Source: Hyphomicrobium sulfonivorans
GTDB lineage: Bacteria > Pseudomonadota > Alphaproteobacteria > Rhizobiales > Hyphomicrobiaceae
Assembly: GCF_013306565.1 (NCBI RefSeq)
Contig: NZ_PZPO01000001.1
Coordinates: 496,001 to 560,000, forward strand
DNA length: 64,000 nucleotides
Direction of reading: 5' to 3'
The notes beneath the pieces were generated by a model. It did not search any database. It was given only the letters and a program-made list of their open reading frames with translations, and was not told the origin of the DNA. The translations under genes and the position numbers were made by a program. Positions 36,646-46,777 of this stretch are shown one piece after another; the first letter of the stretch is position 1; each line of letters begins with the position of its first letter.

Positions 36646-37089
36646 ATGGCGAAATTTTACACTGCGCTGTCGGCCTGCTGCGGCGCGGCGCTCGCTGTTG
36701 CAGCACTTACAATGACTGCCGAGGGCCGCGGCGGCGGTGGCTTCGGTGGCGGACACGGCGGCTTTAGTGGTGGTTTCAACGGCCCCCATGCCGGCGGATT
36801 TGAACCGCGCCCTGGCGGCGGCGGTTATGGTCCGGTTGGTCCCGGCGGTGTCGAACGCGGCTATCGCCCCGGTGGTCCTGGCTACGGCCCCGTTCCCGGT
36901 CGCCGCAATCCCTATGCGATGGGCGCAGTGCCGTTCATCAGCATGGATTATAATGACCTGCTGCAAACGCCGCCGAACAATACTGGCTCGCGCCTCCCCA
37001 ACGACTGCAACTATCTTTATGCGCGCGCAATCGAAGCTGGCACCCCCGATATGTGGCGCCTATTCAACGACTGCGCACACAACCGCTAA
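36646..37089 (+). CDS. Exported glycine-rich protein, unknown
   Basis: 147 residues, GGAGGGAA ribosome site. Signal peptide (ALSACCGAALAVAALTMTAEG), then Gly-rich repeats with Phe, His, Tyr and Pro (residues about 28-92), then a compact C-terminal part with two Cys (LPNDCNYLYARAIEAG and RLFNDCAHNR). Possibly an envelope or surface protein. No family recognised. Closed by a strong terminator, so it is monocistronic. Confidence 0.7.
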   Translation: MAKFYTALSACCGAALAVAALTMTAEGRGGGGFGGGHGGFSGGFNGPHAGGFEPRPGGGGYGPVGPGGVERGYRPGGPGYGPVPGRRNPYAMGAVPFISMDYNDLLQTPPNNTGSRLPNDCNYLYARAIEAGTPDMWRLFNDCAHNR

Positions 37090-37137
37090 CACTTCTTAAT
37101 CACTGCCGACGCCAAGGACGGACGATAGTCCTCCCTC

Positions 37138-37190
37138 GCGCAGAAGGTCCGCCCGCATCAACGGGCGTTCTTTCTGCGCATTTTTTTTTT
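37138..37190 (+). terminator. Rho-independent terminator with T10 tract
   Basis: Outer stem GCGCAGAA / TTCTGCGC, inner stem GCCCG / CGGGC, followed by ten T. It closes the glycine-rich protein transcript. Confidence 0.9.
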
Positions 37191-37468
37191 GCGCAGGCCA
37201 TATCCAATATCCATTGAATTACCCGGCGTTGCAGCGCTCCGCACCAATCGTTTGCACTGTGAGTTTATTCATCTGCACGCCAATCAAGCTTGATTATCTG
37301 TCTAAGCATGACGGGATAATTCATTGTTAGCATTAGCATCCTATAGTCCAACACATGACGGATTGATCAGCGCTGCTGGCGCCATCAATTGGCATGATGC
37401 CACCCCCGTTATGCCGGTGCGAGCCCGGTATGTTGTCCGCTAATCCGCGAACAAGGGGCCGCCCGCAC
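37191..37468. other. Upstream region of the chemotaxis operon
   Basis: About 280 relatively AT-rich bases with no gene. It should hold the promoter for the che operon. No sigma-54 or other known consensus was clear by eye. Confidence 0.5.
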
Positions 37469-39343
37469 ATGGTGCTCGCCAATTTGAAAGTCTCCCGCAA
37501 ACTGGCGGTGGGGCTGATGTGTGTTCTCGTCGCTTTTGCCGTCACGGGGACCGCATTCTTTTTCACCCTTCTTTCTATTGAACGCGCAAACGAGGAAGTG
37601 ACTTCGGCCTCAAGCCTTAGCAAGCACCTCGTTTCGGCAACTGCCGCTATCTATGATGAGCAACAGGCCATCATGGACAATGCCGGCTCAGCTGCAATGC
37701 AGGCCGCTGGCCAGCGCTTCAGCGAACAGTTGATCTCCGCGCGCAACATCATCGCTCACAATCCGGCGCATGCAGCCATCGCGGCTGACATCGATGCGAT
37801 GGACAAGAATGTTGCCAGCTGGCGTCGCTTGGCCGGCATGGGCGACTACACAAACAGCAGCGCCATTTCAGCGTTCGCTAGTGCGCGAGCCTCTTCGGAA
37901 GCAGCGAAAAACGATGCCAATGTGTGGCTCGACAACGCCCAGGCGAACCTCAGCGAAGCACTTTACTATTCGCGCGCCACTCAGATGATCGGCAGCCTGC
38001 TGGCCATCGCCATGGCTCTCGTTTCTGGCTGGTGGATGTCACGCATGATTGCGCATCCGATCGGTCAGATCACGGGCGCCGTCACCGGACTTGCTGCGGG
38101 CAACAACAATGTTCAGGTTCCTGAACTTAACCGCACCGACGAAATCGGCCTGATGGCCACGGCGGTGGAAAGCTTCAAGCGCGCTGCGATCGAAAAGAAG
38201 CGCCTTGAGGATGAAACCGCTGCTGCTGCTGCTGCCGCCGAAGAAGCGCGCGTGAAGCAGGAAGCCGAGAGCCAGTTCTATGTGGACGCGCACAACACGT
38301 TCATGCGCGACTTCTCGAATGCGCTTGAGCGCCTCTCTAAGGGTGACCTGACCTTCCGTCTCAACACGCCCTTCACTGAGGACTACGAGAAGATCCGTCA
38401 CGACTTCAACACGACGGCATCCAGCCTGCAGGAAGCAGTCCTCACGATTGCATCCAGCACCCAGGCGATCCGCTTTGCCACCAACGAAATCTCTACCGCT
38501 GCCGACGATCAGTCGCGTCGCACGGCTCAGCAGGCTGCCAGCCTTGAAGAGACCGCTGCCGCTCTCGACCAGATCACTGCAACGGTGAACAAGACGGCTG
38601 AAGGCGCAGGCCACGCCCGTGAAGTGGTGGCTTCCGCGAAGTCGGACGCTGAGAAGAGCGATGAAGTCGTTCGCAAGGCGATTTCTTCGATGGGCGACAT
38701 CGAGCGTTCTTCGCAGCAGATCAGCCACATCATCGGCGTCATCGACGAGATTGCCTTCCAGACCAATCTTCTCGCACTGAACGCGGGCGTTGAAGCTGCC
38801 CGTGCCGGTGAAGCTGGACGCGGTTTTGCGGTCGTTGCATCGGAAGTGCGAGCACTGGCACAGCGCTCCGCGGAAGCTGCCAAGGAGATCAAGGGCCTCA
38901 TCTCCGCTTCGACCAAGCAGGTCGAGCAGGGTGTGGACCTCGTCGGCCAGATGGGCCAGGCGCTCGAACGCATCATGACCGAGGTTACGGAGATCAACAC
39001 GATCGTCTCCGAAATCGCGGCCGGTGCCAAGGAGCAGGCTGTCGGCCTTCAGGAGATCAACACTGGCGTCGGCCAGATGGATCAGGTCACCCAGCAGAAC
39101 GCTGCCATCGTCGAAGAGACAACTGCCGCCAGCCACGGTCTATCGCGTGAGATCGAAAAGCTGATGGACCTCGTTGGTCGCTTCGAGACGGGGCAGGATC
39201 TCAATATGGATCGGCCTGCACGGGATTCCCGCCCGGCTCAGAAGACCCACACAGCACTGAAGACTGTTTCGGTTCGCGGCGTCCCCGCAGCCGTGCGCAA
39301 GCTGGAGGCCATTGCCAATGAGCAGGACTGGGAAGAGTTCTAG
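37469..39343 (+). CDS. mcp: Methyl-accepting chemotaxis protein with C-terminal DWEEF tether
   Basis: About 624 residues from ATG 37469. Membrane helix 1 (about 12-34), periplasmic helical sensor of about 135 residues, helix 2 (about 173-193), HAMP, a coiled coil and probably a second HAMP (LERLSKGDLTFRLNTPF), then the signalling domain with hairpin tip IDEIAFQTNLLALNAGVEAARAGEAGRGFAVVA. The chain ends in DWEEF, matching the xWxxF pentapeptide that tethers CheR and CheB in enteric receptors. It opens the che operon, the position of icpA in Sinorhizobium, but here the receptor is membrane-bound. Signal sensed is unknown. Confidence 0.95.
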   Translation: MVLANLKVSRKLAVGLMCVLVAFAVTGTAFFFTLLSIERANEEVTSASSLSKHLVSATAAIYDEQQAIMDNAGSAAMQAAGQRFSEQLISARNIIAHNPAHAAIAADIDAMDKNVASWRRLAGMGDYTNSSAISAFASARASSEAAKNDANVWLDNAQANLSEALYYSRATQMIGSLLAIAMALVSGWWMSRMIAHPIGQITGAVTGLAAGNNNVQVPELNRTDEIGLMATAVESFKRAAIEKKRLEDETAAAAAAAEEARVKQEAESQFYVDAHNTFMRDFSNALERLSKGDLTFRLNTPFTEDYEKIRHDFNTTASSLQEAVLTIASSTQAIRFATNEISTAADDQSRRTAQQAASLEETAAALDQITATVNKTAEGAGHAREVVASAKSDAEKSDEVVRKAISSMGDIERSSQQISHIIGVIDEIAFQTNLLALNAGVEAARAGEAGRGFAVVASEVRALAQRSAEAAKEIKGLISASTKQVEQGVDLVGQMGQALERIMTEVTEINTIVSEIAAGAKEQAVGLQEINTGVGQMDQVTQQNAAIVEETTAASHGLSREIEKLMDLVGRFETGQDLNMDRPARDSRPAQKTHTALKTVSVRGVPAAVRKLEAIANEQDWEEF

Positions 39344-39644
39344 AACTGGAACGAGAAGGACAGCCAAGAAGCGGCTGCAGCTCCCGGAAGTTCTCGATCT
39401 GACGGCAGCAGCCCCTCTGGCCCAGTCCTTCATCACTCGCCGTGGCGCCGATCTCACCATCGACGCCAGTCAGGTTCGCCGGGTTGGTGCGCAGTGCATG
39501 CAGGTTCTGCTTGCCGCTGCCACCACCTGGAAGACTGACGGCAAGAAACTGAGTCTGGAAAAGCCAACGGAAGAATTCCTGGAAGGGTCACACCTTCTAG
39601 GACTCCGACTTGAAGACGACCTGGCAGTAGGGGAGCCGGTTTGA
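39318..39644 (+). CDS. cheS: STAS-domain chemotaxis protein, CheS-like
   Basis: About 108 residues from ATG 39318, overlapping the receptor gene by 26 bases. After a basic start (SSRTGTRRTAKKRLQ) it has a STAS fold: LPEVLDLTAAAPLAQSFI, LTIDASQVRRVGAQCMQVLLAA, KKLSLEKPTEEFLEGSHLLGL. In rhizobial che operons this position holds CheS, which helps CheA drain phosphate from the sink CheY1. Size and place fit that role. The assignment rests on synteny and fold, not strong sequence identity. Confidence 0.75.
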   Translation: MSRTGKSSRTGTRRTAKKRLQLPEVLDLTAAAPLAQSFITRRGADLTIDASQVRRVGAQCMQVLLAAATTWKTDGKKLSLEKPTEEFLEGSHLLGLRLEDDLAVGEPV

Positions 39645-40009
39645 TGACAAAAACAATTCTCACCGTCGATGATTCCCGCACCATGCGTGAAATGCTGCTG
39701 CTTGCATTGCAGGAAGCGGGTTTCAACGTGCTGCAGGCGGAAGACGGCATGATGGGGCTGGAGGTTCTGAAGGACCGCCAGGCCGATGTCATCATCACCG
39801 ACATCAACATGCCGCGTCTGGATGGCTTCGGCTTCATCGAACATGTGCGCCGTGATTCAACGCATCGTGCCGTCCCCATTCTCGTGCTCACCACTGAAAG
39901 CGACGCCGAGAAAAAGAGCCGCGCACGCAGTGCAGGTGCCACGGGCTGGATCGTGAAGCCTTTCCATCCGGTCAAGCTCGTCGACGCCATCCGTCGCGTT
40001 TCGGCCTGA
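39644..40009 (+). CDS. cheY1: CheY response regulator (first of two)
   Basis: 121 residues, a single receiver domain: DDSRTMREM acidic pair, phospho-acceptor Asp in IITDINMPRLDGFGF, Thr in LVLTTES, and Lys in WIVKPFHP. Its ATG overlaps the STAS stop (TGATG). In two-CheY rhizobial systems the copy next to cheA acts as a phosphate sink. That role is inferred from order. Confidence 0.93.
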   Translation: MTKTILTVDDSRTMREMLLLALQEAGFNVLQAEDGMMGLEVLKDRQADVIITDINMPRLDGFGFIEHVRRDSTHRAVPILVLTTESDAEKKSRARSAGATGWIVKPFHPVKLVDAIRRVSA

Positions 40010-40038
40010 TAAACTTCTGACTTCGAGGCAGCAGCGAT

Positions 40039-42321
40039 ATGGATTCGCTTCGACAAATATTCTTCCAGGAATGCGAGGAACAGCTCGCCGAACTGGAATC
40101 GGGACTGCTCGAAATCGAGGGCGGCAGCGAAGATCCTGAGATCGTCAACGCCGTTTTCCGTGCGGTGCACTCAATCAAGGGCGGCGCAGGTGCGTTCGCT
40201 CTTGAGGATCTGGTGCGCTTCGCACACGTCTTCGAGACCGTTCTCGATGAAGTGCGCAAGGGCCGCCTCAGCACCGCATCACCGGTGACGGAAACCTTGC
40301 TGCGAGCGGCTGACGTACTGGCTGACCTCGTGCGCGTTGCACGGGATGGCGGCAACGTGAATGAGGAGCGCATTCACACTTCGGCCGATGAGCTGGCCGC
40401 GCTGTCTGGTGCACCTATTGGCGCAAACGCCGAGCCGGAAGAAGAAGTCAGCTTCGAAGATTTCGGGTTCACGCCGGTCGCGATGGATTTCCCGGTGTTT
40501 GATGACATCGCTGTCGTCGATACTGTCTCCGTCGAAGCCGAAGCAGAGCCTGACGCAACGACCTACACCATCTCCTTCCGTCCTCACCCCGGCCTCTACA
40601 CCAACGCCAACGAACCTGTCGTGCTTCTGCGCGAGCTTTCGCGCCTCGGCGATGCGCAGATCGTTTGCGACACTAGCACCATTCCGACGCTGGAAGAACT
40701 TGAGGCCGAGGGATCGTATCTCGCCTGGACAATCACGCTGACGACGACGCACGAAGAAGACGACGTCCGCTCGATCTTCGAGTTTGTCGATGGCGATTGC
40801 GATCTTGAAATCATCACCGGCAATGCCGCAAGCAGCAATGACGAACCCGCTGGCGTCGATGATGATATCGCCGCTCTGCTGGCCCGCGTGCGCGGTGAGT
40901 TCACCGAACCGGTCGACGAAAGCGCCTCTCCAGCAGCATCTGCCGCAGACGTCGTCGTAGGCTTAGCCGGCAGCGCAACGGCTGAAACCGCAGCTGCAGC
41001 AATCCCAAGCACGCCAATCATTGAAGCTGAAGCAGCCAAGCCGACGCCGGAAGCAGCCAAGACACCGCCCCCTGCCAAGGCCGAAAAAGCCGCTGGCTCG
41101 GAGGCACCGTCTACGAACCAGACCATTCGCGTTGATCTCGATCGCGTCGATCGCCTGATGAACCTCGTCGGCGAACTCGTGATCAATCAGGCGATGCTTT
41201 CCCAGCGCCTGACCGACGCCGGGCTGGCCCGCGACTCCGAATTTGCAACCGGCCTCGATGAATTCGAGCAGCTTACGCACGACATTCAGGAAGGCGTGAT
41301 GGCCATCCGCGCGCAGCCGGTTAAATCGGTGTTCCAGCGCATGCCGCGCCTCGTGCGCGAAGTGGCCGCCATCACCGGCAAGAAGGTGCGCCTGGTCACG
41401 GAAGGCGAAGACACAGAGGTCGACAAAACCGTTATCGAACGGCTGGCCGATCCGCTGACGCACATGATCCGCAACGCGATCGACCACGGCCTGGAATCAC
41501 CCGAGAAGCGCCTCGCCGCCGGCAAGCGCGAAGAAGGTCTGGTGCGTCTTTCCGCCAGCCATCGCTCCGGCCGTATCGTCATCGACATCGCCGACGACGG
41601 CGCCGGCATCAATCGCCAGCGTGTGCGCGCGATCGCCGAAGAGAAGGGGCTCATTCAGCCCAACGCTCAGCTCACCGATGAGGAAGTCGACAACCTCATC
41701 TTCCTGCCGGGCTTCTCGACTGCATCAACCGTTTCGGACATTTCCGGACGCGGTGTCGGCATGGACGTTGTCAAAAAGTCCATTCAGGCACTCGGCGGTC
41801 GCGTCTCGATCACATCCCGCCCCGGCGAAGGATCAACCTTCACGCTCAGCCTGCCGCTAACGCTTGCGGTTCTGTACGGAATGGTCGTCACCGTAGCGGA
41901 GCAGACGCTGGTCGTACCGCTGACCTCCATCGTTGAAACGCTGAAACCCAAGGCAGGCGACATTCACGGCTTCGGCGGCGACTCCCGCGTCATCTCGATG
42001 CGCAACAACTTCCTGCCGCTGATCGACGTTGGGCGCGAGCTTGGCTATCGCAGCCAGCCTGCCGATCCAGGCGCTGGTGTTGCATTGCTGGTCGAATCCG
42101 ATGGCGGCGCCCACAGCGCTCTGATGGTCGATGCCATTCAGGGCCAACGCCAGATCGTCATCAAAAGCCTTGAAGAAAATTACGGCCGCGTTCCAGGCGT
42201 CGCCGCCGCAACCATTCTTGGCGATGGTCGCGTGGCGCTGATCCTTGACGTCGATGCAATCGTCGCTGCTTCCCGCACGGGAGCCAGCAATTCAGAAACC
42301 GCCTTTGCCCTTGCAGGTTAG
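40039..42321 (+). CDS. cheA: CheA chemotaxis sensor kinase
   Basis: 760 residues. P1 phosphotransfer domain with His44 in [14 protein letters not shown]2-like CheY/CheB-docking domain is at about 170-265 ([18 protein letters not shown] ... [15 protein letters not shown]). After an Ala/Pro linker come P3 dimerisation ([19 protein letters not shown]), P4 ATPase (N box [13 protein letters not shown]1 DDGAGI, G2 GRGVGMDVV) and P5 CheW-like (about 610-755). Autophosphorylates under receptor control and feeds CheY and CheB. Confidence 0.97.
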   Translation: MDSLRQIFFQECEEQLAELESGLLEIEGGSEDPEIVNAVFRAVHSIKGGAGAFALEDLVRFAHVFETVLDEVRKGRLSTASPVTETLLRAADVLADLVRVARDGGNVNEERIHTSADELAALSGAPIGANAEPEEEVSFEDFGFTPVAMDFPVFDDIAVVDTVSVEAEAEPDATTYTISFRPHPGLYTNANEPVVLLRELSRLGDAQIVCDTSTIPTLEELEAEGSYLAWTITLTTTHEEDDVRSIFEFVDGDCDLEIITGNAASSNDEPAGVDDDIAALLARVRGEFTEPVDESASPAASAADVVVGLAGSATAETAAAAIPSTPIIEAEAAKPTPEAAKTPPPAKAEKAAGSEAPSTNQTIRVDLDRVDRLMNLVGELVINQAMLSQRLTDAGLARDSEFATGLDEFEQLTHDIQEGVMAIRAQPVKSVFQRMPRLVREVAAITGKKVRLVTEGEDTEVDKTVIERLADPLTHMIRNAIDHGLESPEKRLAAGKREEGLVRLSASHRSGRIVIDIADDGAGINRQRVRAIAEEKGLIQPNAQLTDEEVDNLIFLPGFSTASTVSDISGRGVGMDVVKKSIQALGGRVSITSRPGEGSTFTLSLPLTLAVLYGMVVTVAEQTLVVPLTSIVETLKPKAGDIHGFGGDSRVISMRNNFLPLIDVGRELGYRSQPADPGAGVALLVESDGGAHSALMVDAIQGQRQIVIKSLEENYGRVPGVAAATILGDGRVALILDVDAIVAASRTGASNSETAFALAG

Positions 42322-42325
42322 TCCT

Positions 42326-42811
42326 ATGAACGCTTTCAGCGCTGCTCTTGTCCAGGAAAAGCACACCGGCCCTGCTCGCGAACTCATCGCGTTCGCCGTC
42401 GGCCAGCAGGAGTTCTGCATCGACGTCATGGCGGTGCGTGAAATCCGCGGCTGGACGCCGGCAACGGTACTGCCGCACTCGCAGTCCTACGTTCGCGGTG
42501 TCATCAATCTGCGTGGCGCCGTTCTGCCCATCATCGATCTGGCGGTGCGGCTCGGCTTCCCGCCTGTCGACGCGATGGGGCGGCACGTCATCATCGTCGT
42601 CAAGGTGCGCAGCCAGGTCGTCGGCCTGCTCGTCGATGCAGTATCGGACATTCTCACCGTTACGGATGCCGAAATGCTGCCGCCGCCGGATGTCGCGTCG
42701 GACATGGCCAAGCATTTCGTGTGCGGCCTGCTTGGCATAGACGGACGGATGATCAGCATTCTGTCAGTTGAAAACGTGCTGCCTGAGCGCGAGGACGGAG
42801 AAGCGGCATGA
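42326..42811 (+). CDS. cheW: CheW coupling protein
   Basis: 161 residues. SH3-like scaffold linking receptor tips to Che[55 protein letters not shown] 42326 lies 4 bases after the cheA stop; an earlier start inside cheA is unlikely. It overlaps cheR by ATGA. Confidence 0.96.
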   Translation: MNAFSAALVQEKHTGPARELIAFAVGQQEFCIDVMAVREIRGWTPATVLPHSQSYVRGVINLRGAVLPIIDLAVRLGFPPVDAMGRHVIIVVKVRSQVVGLLVDAVSDILTVTDAEMLPPPDVASDMAKHFVCGLLGIDGRMISILSVENVLPEREDGEAA

Positions 42812-43707
42812 AGCCGGCAGTGGCACGCTCATCCTTGCGTCGGGAAGCCAGTCTGATCGATGGCGAGTTCGCGTTCACGCAGGACGATTACCGCCAGATT
42901 GCGGACATCGCCTACAATGACGCGGGCATCGACCTCGGTGACTCGAAGGCCAGTCTTGTCTATTCGCGGCTCGCCAAGCGTCTGCGCACGCTGCAGCTTG
43001 AGAGCTTCCGCAATTACTGCGCGCTGCTGTCACGCGACGAAGGCCGCGAGGAACGCCAGCAGATGGTGGCTGCTCTCACCACCAACGTCACGCGCTTCTT
43101 CCGCGAGCCGCATCACTTCGAACACCTGAGAACGCAGGTGCTGCCGAACCTCGTCAAGTCGGTGCGTGCCGGCAAGCCGATGCGCATCTGGTCAGCCGCG
43201 TGTTCCAGCGGTGAAGAGCCTTACTCTATCGCGCTTTCAATCCTTGCGGCCATGCCCGATGCGGCTTCGCACAACGTGCGCGTGCTGGCGACGGATATCG
43301 ATCCGAACGTGCTGCACAAGGGCGACACGGGCATTTACAGCGACTCCGCCATGGCGTCGGTGCCCAAGGAAGCGCGCAATCGCTGGTTCAGCCCTACCAC
43401 AGATGCAGCAGGCAACCGCGCGTGGAGCGCAGGGCCGGAGCTGCGCAAGATCGTTACTTTCAAAAAGCTCAACCTCATCGGCCAATGGCCGATGCGCGGC
43501 CCGTTCGACGCCATCTTCTGCCGCAACGCGCTCATCTATTTCAAGGAAGATACGCAGGTCGACATCTGGTGCCGCTTCGTGCCGCTGCTTGCGCCGGGCG
43601 CTTACCTTTACATCGGCCACTCCGAGCGTCTCTTCGGCGAAGCCGCGCCGTACTACGTCAACGAAGCCATCACAACGTATCGTCTTGCGGAGGCCGCCAC
43701 GCCATGA
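42808..43707 (+). CDS. cheR: CheR receptor methyltransferase
   Basis: 299 residues. Methylates receptor glutamates using SAM. N-domain ([18 protein letters not shown]), [16 protein letters not shown] site [30 protein letters not shown] and the end GHSERLFG. The beta-subdomain loop (about [20 protein letters not shown]) is similar in length to that of pentapeptide-binding enteric CheR, in keeping with the DWEEF tail on the operon's receptor. Confidence 0.96.
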   Translation: MKPAVARSSLRREASLIDGEFAFTQDDYRQIADIAYNDAGIDLGDSKASLVYSRLAKRLRTLQLESFRNYCALLSRDEGREERQQMVAALTTNVTRFFREPHHFEHLRTQVLPNLVKSVRAGKPMRIWSAACSSGEEPYSIALSILAAMPDAASHNVRVLATDIDPNVLHKGDTGIYSDSAMASVPKEARNRWFSPTTDAAGNRAWSAGPELRKIVTFKKLNLIGQWPMRGPFDAIFCRNALIYFKEDTQVDIWCRFVPLLAPGAYLYIGHSERLFGEAAPYYVNEAITTYRLAEAATP

Positions 43708-44777
43708 GCCCCGTCCGCGTTCTCGTTGTCGATGATTCCGCCACCATGCGTGGTTTGATCTCGCTCGCGCTGCGGCGTGATCCCGAGATCGAAGTTGTTG
43801 GCACTGCCAGCAATCCCATGACCGCGCGTGACGCGATCAAGGCGCATAATCCTGACGTCATCACGCTCGACGTCGAAATGCCGGGCATGAACGGTCTGGA
43901 GTTTCTGGAGAAAATCGTTCGTCTGCGCCCGATGCCCGTCATCATGGTTTCGAATCTTACCGGTGAAGGAACCGAAACAGCCATCGAGGCGATGCAGATT
44001 GGCGCTGTGGATTGCATCGCCAAACCGCAGCCCGGTGATGTGCAGCCGTTCGCGGAACTGCCCGGCAAGGTGAAAGCTGCCGCAGGCGTGCGCGTGCGTC
44101 CGCGTGCGGCTGGCACCGCAGCCGAAAGCAAGTCCTCCGCGACCGGTGAGCGCCGTCGCCCGATGCTGGCATCCTATGAGCCGGACGGTCGCGTCATTGC
44201 CATCGGCTCGTCAACGGGGGGCGTCGAAGCGCTTTCGACACTGATTGCTCAGCTTCCCGAGAACTGCCCGCCGATCATGATCGTGCAGCACATGCCGCCC
44301 GATTTCACCGCCAGCCTCGCCACACGCCTGGATCGCCTTTATGCGCCCAAGGTTGTCGAGGCAAAGGACGGCATGCCGATTGAAGTTGGGCATGTCTACA
44401 TTGCTCCCGGCGGCCCGAAGCATCTCGAATTACAGGATCGATCCGGGTTGCGCTGCCATCTTGTCGGTGGCGGACCGGTGAACGGTCACTCGCCATCGGC
44501 GGATGTGCTGTTCAAATCGGTCGCGCAGACCGTCAAGGGCGATGCCATCGGCATCATTCTCACCGGCATGGGGCGTGATGGTGCCCAGGGCCTGCTTGAA
44601 ATGCGCGACGCCGGAGCGCGAACCATCGGCCAGGATGAGGCTTCAAGCCTGATCTACGGCATGCCCCGTGCGGCTTTCGAAATCGGTGCTGTCGAACGCC
44701 AGTTACCCCTAGATCGCATCGCAAACGCAGCTCTCGTCATGACCAACCTGCGCGGTCGCCAAGGTAGGGAGAACTAA
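43704..44777 (+). CDS. cheB: CheB receptor methylesterase/deamidase
   Basis: 357 residues. N-terminal receiver (DDSATMRG, Asp in [13 protein letters not shown]), an Ala/Arg linker at about 125-160, then the esterase domain: Ser in [12 protein letters not shown], His in [12 protein letters not shown], and Asp in [13 protein letters not shown], the catalytic triad. The start overlaps the cheR stop (ATGA). Removes methyl groups added by CheR and is phosphorylated by CheA. Confidence 0.96.
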   Translation: MSPVRVLVVDDSATMRGLISLALRRDPEIEVVGTASNPMTARDAIKAHNPDVITLDVEMPGMNGLEFLEKIVRLRPMPVIMVSNLTGEGTETAIEAMQIGAVDCIAKPQPGDVQPFAELPGKVKAAAGVRVRPRAAGTAAESKSSATGERRRPMLASYEPDGRVIAIGSSTGGVEALSTLIAQLPENCPPIMIVQHMPPDFTASLATRLDRLYAPKVVEAKDGMPIEVGHVYIAPGGPKHLELQDRSGLRCHLVGGGPVNGHSPSADVLFKSVAQTVKGDAIGIILTGMGRDGAQGLLEMRDAGARTIGQDEASSLIYGMPRAAFEIGAVERQLPLDRIANAALVMTNLRGRQGREN

Positions 44778-44779
44778 AA

Positions 44780-45169
44780 ATGTCACTCGCAGACCAACTG
44801 AAGATCCTCATCGTCGATGACACAACTACAAGCCGCATGCTGGTGCGTGACGGCTTGCAGGAGATCGGCATCAAGAACATCTCGTTCGCATCCGATGGCG
44901 AGCAGGGCCTGAAGCACGTCATGACCCAGCAGACGCATCTGGTCATTTCCGACTTCAACATGCCGAAGCTTGATGGCCTGGGTCTGCTGCGCGCAATCCG
45001 TCAGCACGGTCCGATCCAGAAGACGCCGTTCATCATGCTGACCGGCAAGGGCGACAAGGAACTTGTCCAGAAAGCCATTCAGTTCGGCATCAACAACTAC
45101 CTGACCAAGCCGTTCACCGTACCAGCACTGAAGGGCGCCCTTGAGGCAGTGGTCGGAAAGCTGTCATGA
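44780..45169 (+). CDS. cheY2: CheY response regulator (second)
   Basis: 129 residues. Receiver with [10 protein letters not shown], Asp in [17 protein letters not shown], Thr in IMLTGKGD, and Lys in [16 protein letters not shown]. In two-CheY systems the copy after cheB is usually the one that binds the flagellar motor. Starts 2 bases after cheB and overlaps cheD. Confidence 0.94.
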   Translation: MSLADQLKILIVDDTTTSRMLVRDGLQEIGIKNISFASDGEQGLKHVMTQQTHLVISDFNMPKLDGLGLLRAIRQHGPIQKTPFIMLTGKGDKELVQKAIQFGINNYLTKPFTVPALKGALEAVVGKLS

Positions 45170-45702
45170 CGAACACGCTCTGCGCCCGCAAGCATGTCAT
45201 GGAAGGCCAGTTCCACGTCTCGGACGATCCTAATCTCGTCCTGACCACGGTGCTCGGTTCTTGCGTGGCCGCTTGCGTGCGCGATCCCGTGGCGCGCATC
45301 GGAGGCATGAATCATTTTCTTCTGCCTGGCGATGCCGATCGGCTGCAATCGCGCGATGCCGAGCGTTACGGGGTGCATCTTATGGAGCTGCTCGTAAACG
45401 GACTGATGGCCCGAGGGGCACAGCGCAACCGGCTGGAAGCCAAGTTGTTCGGCGGCGCGCGCACAATTTTCAAAAGCTCCGATATTGGCGCGATGAATGC
45501 CGAATTTGCTCAACGCTTTTTGAAGACTGAAGGCATTAGCCTGGTCGGCAAGAGTCTCGGTGGGTCAAGCGGTCGCCGACTTGAATATTGGCCCGTCAGC
45601 GGGCGCGCACGGCAAAACTTTGTTGGCGATGCCGTTCCATTGGCGCCGCGTCCTGCACCTGTTGCTCCGCCGATGCCCGATGGTGATCTGGAGCTGTTCT
45701 GA
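45166..45702 (+). CDS. cheD: CheD receptor glutamine deamidase
   Basis: 178 residues. The catalytic Cys-His pair sits in [13 protein letters not shown] and [26 protein letters not shown] and [17 protein letters not shown] are typical CheD motifs. Its start overlaps the cheY2 stop (ATGA). The C-terminal tail, Pro-rich and ending GDLELF, extends beyond the usual fold. Confidence 0.95.
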   Translation: MTNTLCARKHVMEGQFHVSDDPNLVLTTVLGSCVAACVRDPVARIGGMNHFLLPGDADRLQSRDAERYGVHLMELLVNGLMARGAQRNRLEAKLFGGARTIFKSSDIGAMNAEFAQRFLKTEGISLVGKSLGGSSGRRLEYWPVSGRARQNFVGDAVPLAPRPAPVAPPMPDGDLELF

Positions 45703-45738
45703 AAGGCGGGCCGCAAACGGGCCCTGTGTGTGAGTGAA

Positions 45739-46113
45739 ATGAAAAACGAGAACACCGCGCCAAGCGAGCCAACCTCCATCCCGACGCTGTTGAGCGTCGT
45801 CAGCGATGAATTGAATTTTCTCGCCACCGATGTTGAGCGCCTGCACGACATCGTAGAGCTGCCCGGCGTGCGCGATTCACTGCGCCAGGCCCAGTGCTTC
45901 AATGTTCTGCAGGGCATCGATCACATCACCCAGAATCTGGCGGGGCTTGCCGACTTCCTGAAAACGGTGGCGGAATCCGCTCCGCCCGCATGGCAGATCG
46001 ACACCCGCGCAGCATGCGATGTCGTCCTGCTGGCTTCCCTGTGTGAGCGCCTCAAGCAACCGTCTCAGCCCCGCAAGGTGCACGCCGGGGGTGACGAATG
46101 CGAGTTTTTCTGA
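45739..46113 (+). CDS. cheT: CheT-like protein, candidate CheY phosphatase
   Basis: About 124 residues from ATG 45739 (GTG 45730 also possible). Mostly helical. Residues 61-65 read DHITQ, a DxxxQ motif on a predicted helix as in CheZ-type phosphatases, and the chain ends in acidic-aromatic DECEFF, recalling the CheY-binding C-terminus of CheZ. In Sinorhizobium the gene after cheD is cheT, described as CheZ-like with this motif. Position and motif agree, so function is inferred with moderate confidence. A short hairpin GGGCC/GGCCC lies between cheD and this gene. Confidence 0.72.
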   Translation: MKNENTAPSEPTSIPTLLSVVSDELNFLATDVERLHDIVELPGVRDSLRQAQCFNVLQGIDHITQNLAGLADFLKTVAESAPPAWQIDTRAACDVVLLASLCERLKQPSQPRKVHAGGDECEFF

Positions 46114-46634
46114 GCCGCGGCTCGCGCCCTCATTCCTTCACGGAAGTACTTGAAAGCGTCTCACGCGCCGCTGGCATCGATCTTGGCGACAGCGAGAAAG
46201 GCCCGCGCTCTGTCTTCAGGCGCGCAGCCGCAACCTTCAATCGTTTGTCGGACTGGCAGCCGCATCAGAACGCAGCCGGCACCCATCGCCGCGCCAATGC
46301 TTCCCATCACGCTGCCGGTACTAAGTTCGACGCCGAAACGATGGAGCGCTTCGCTTCTCCCTCGTATCACATCCATGAATATCTGCAGCATCAGGACGGA
46401 CGACGCGCCGCCAGCGTTACACCTGCGCGCAGCATCGATCCGAAAATTGTTGCGCGGGAATTGCGCATCACAACCCGCATGTCCGTAACGGATCTGACGC
46501 GTCTGCGCCGTACATTTGCGCTCGCCAATCACCCCGATCGGCTGGCTGAGACCGAACGTGAGATTGCAACGCGCCGCATGATGATTGCCAATGAACTGAT
46601 CGACGATGCCATGAAGAAGCGCGCAACGCGCTGA
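46098..46634 (+). CDS. J-domain-like protein at the end of the che operon
   Basis: 178 residues, overlapping the CheT-like gene by 16 bases. The first ~110 residues are basic and low in complexity. The C-terminal ~50 resemble the helix II-HPD-helix III part of a J domain: TDLTRLRRTFALANHPDRLA (HPD 145-147), then EREIATRRMMIANELIDDAM. A J domain activates DnaK-type ATPases. Related short J-like proteins occur in rhizobial motility clusters. No other family recognised. Confidence 0.72.
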   Translation: MRVFLSRGSRPHSFTEVLESVSRAAGIDLGDSEKGPRSVFRRAAATFNRLSDWQPHQNAAGTHRRANASHHAAGTKFDAETMERFASPSYHIHEYLQHQDGRRAASVTPARSIDPKIVARELRITTRMSVTDLTRLRRTFALANHPDRLAETEREIATRRMMIANELIDDAMKKRATR

Positions 46635-46777
46635 GCGCATTTACACGCTGCGACACTACATGCAGCGCCTGCCACCGAAATACAGAAAATTTGAACGATC
46701 GATTTGAGGCAAACCCAACACCTCTTCAATATGATCGGGGGCAAATCAAAGCGTAAGAGTCAAAGGTTCAATCAACG

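Noticed and set aside
36646-37089. Glycine-rich protein as a bacteriocin precursor
   Set aside because: It has an ordinary Sec-type signal peptide, is large, and has no export, immunity or modification genes nearby.
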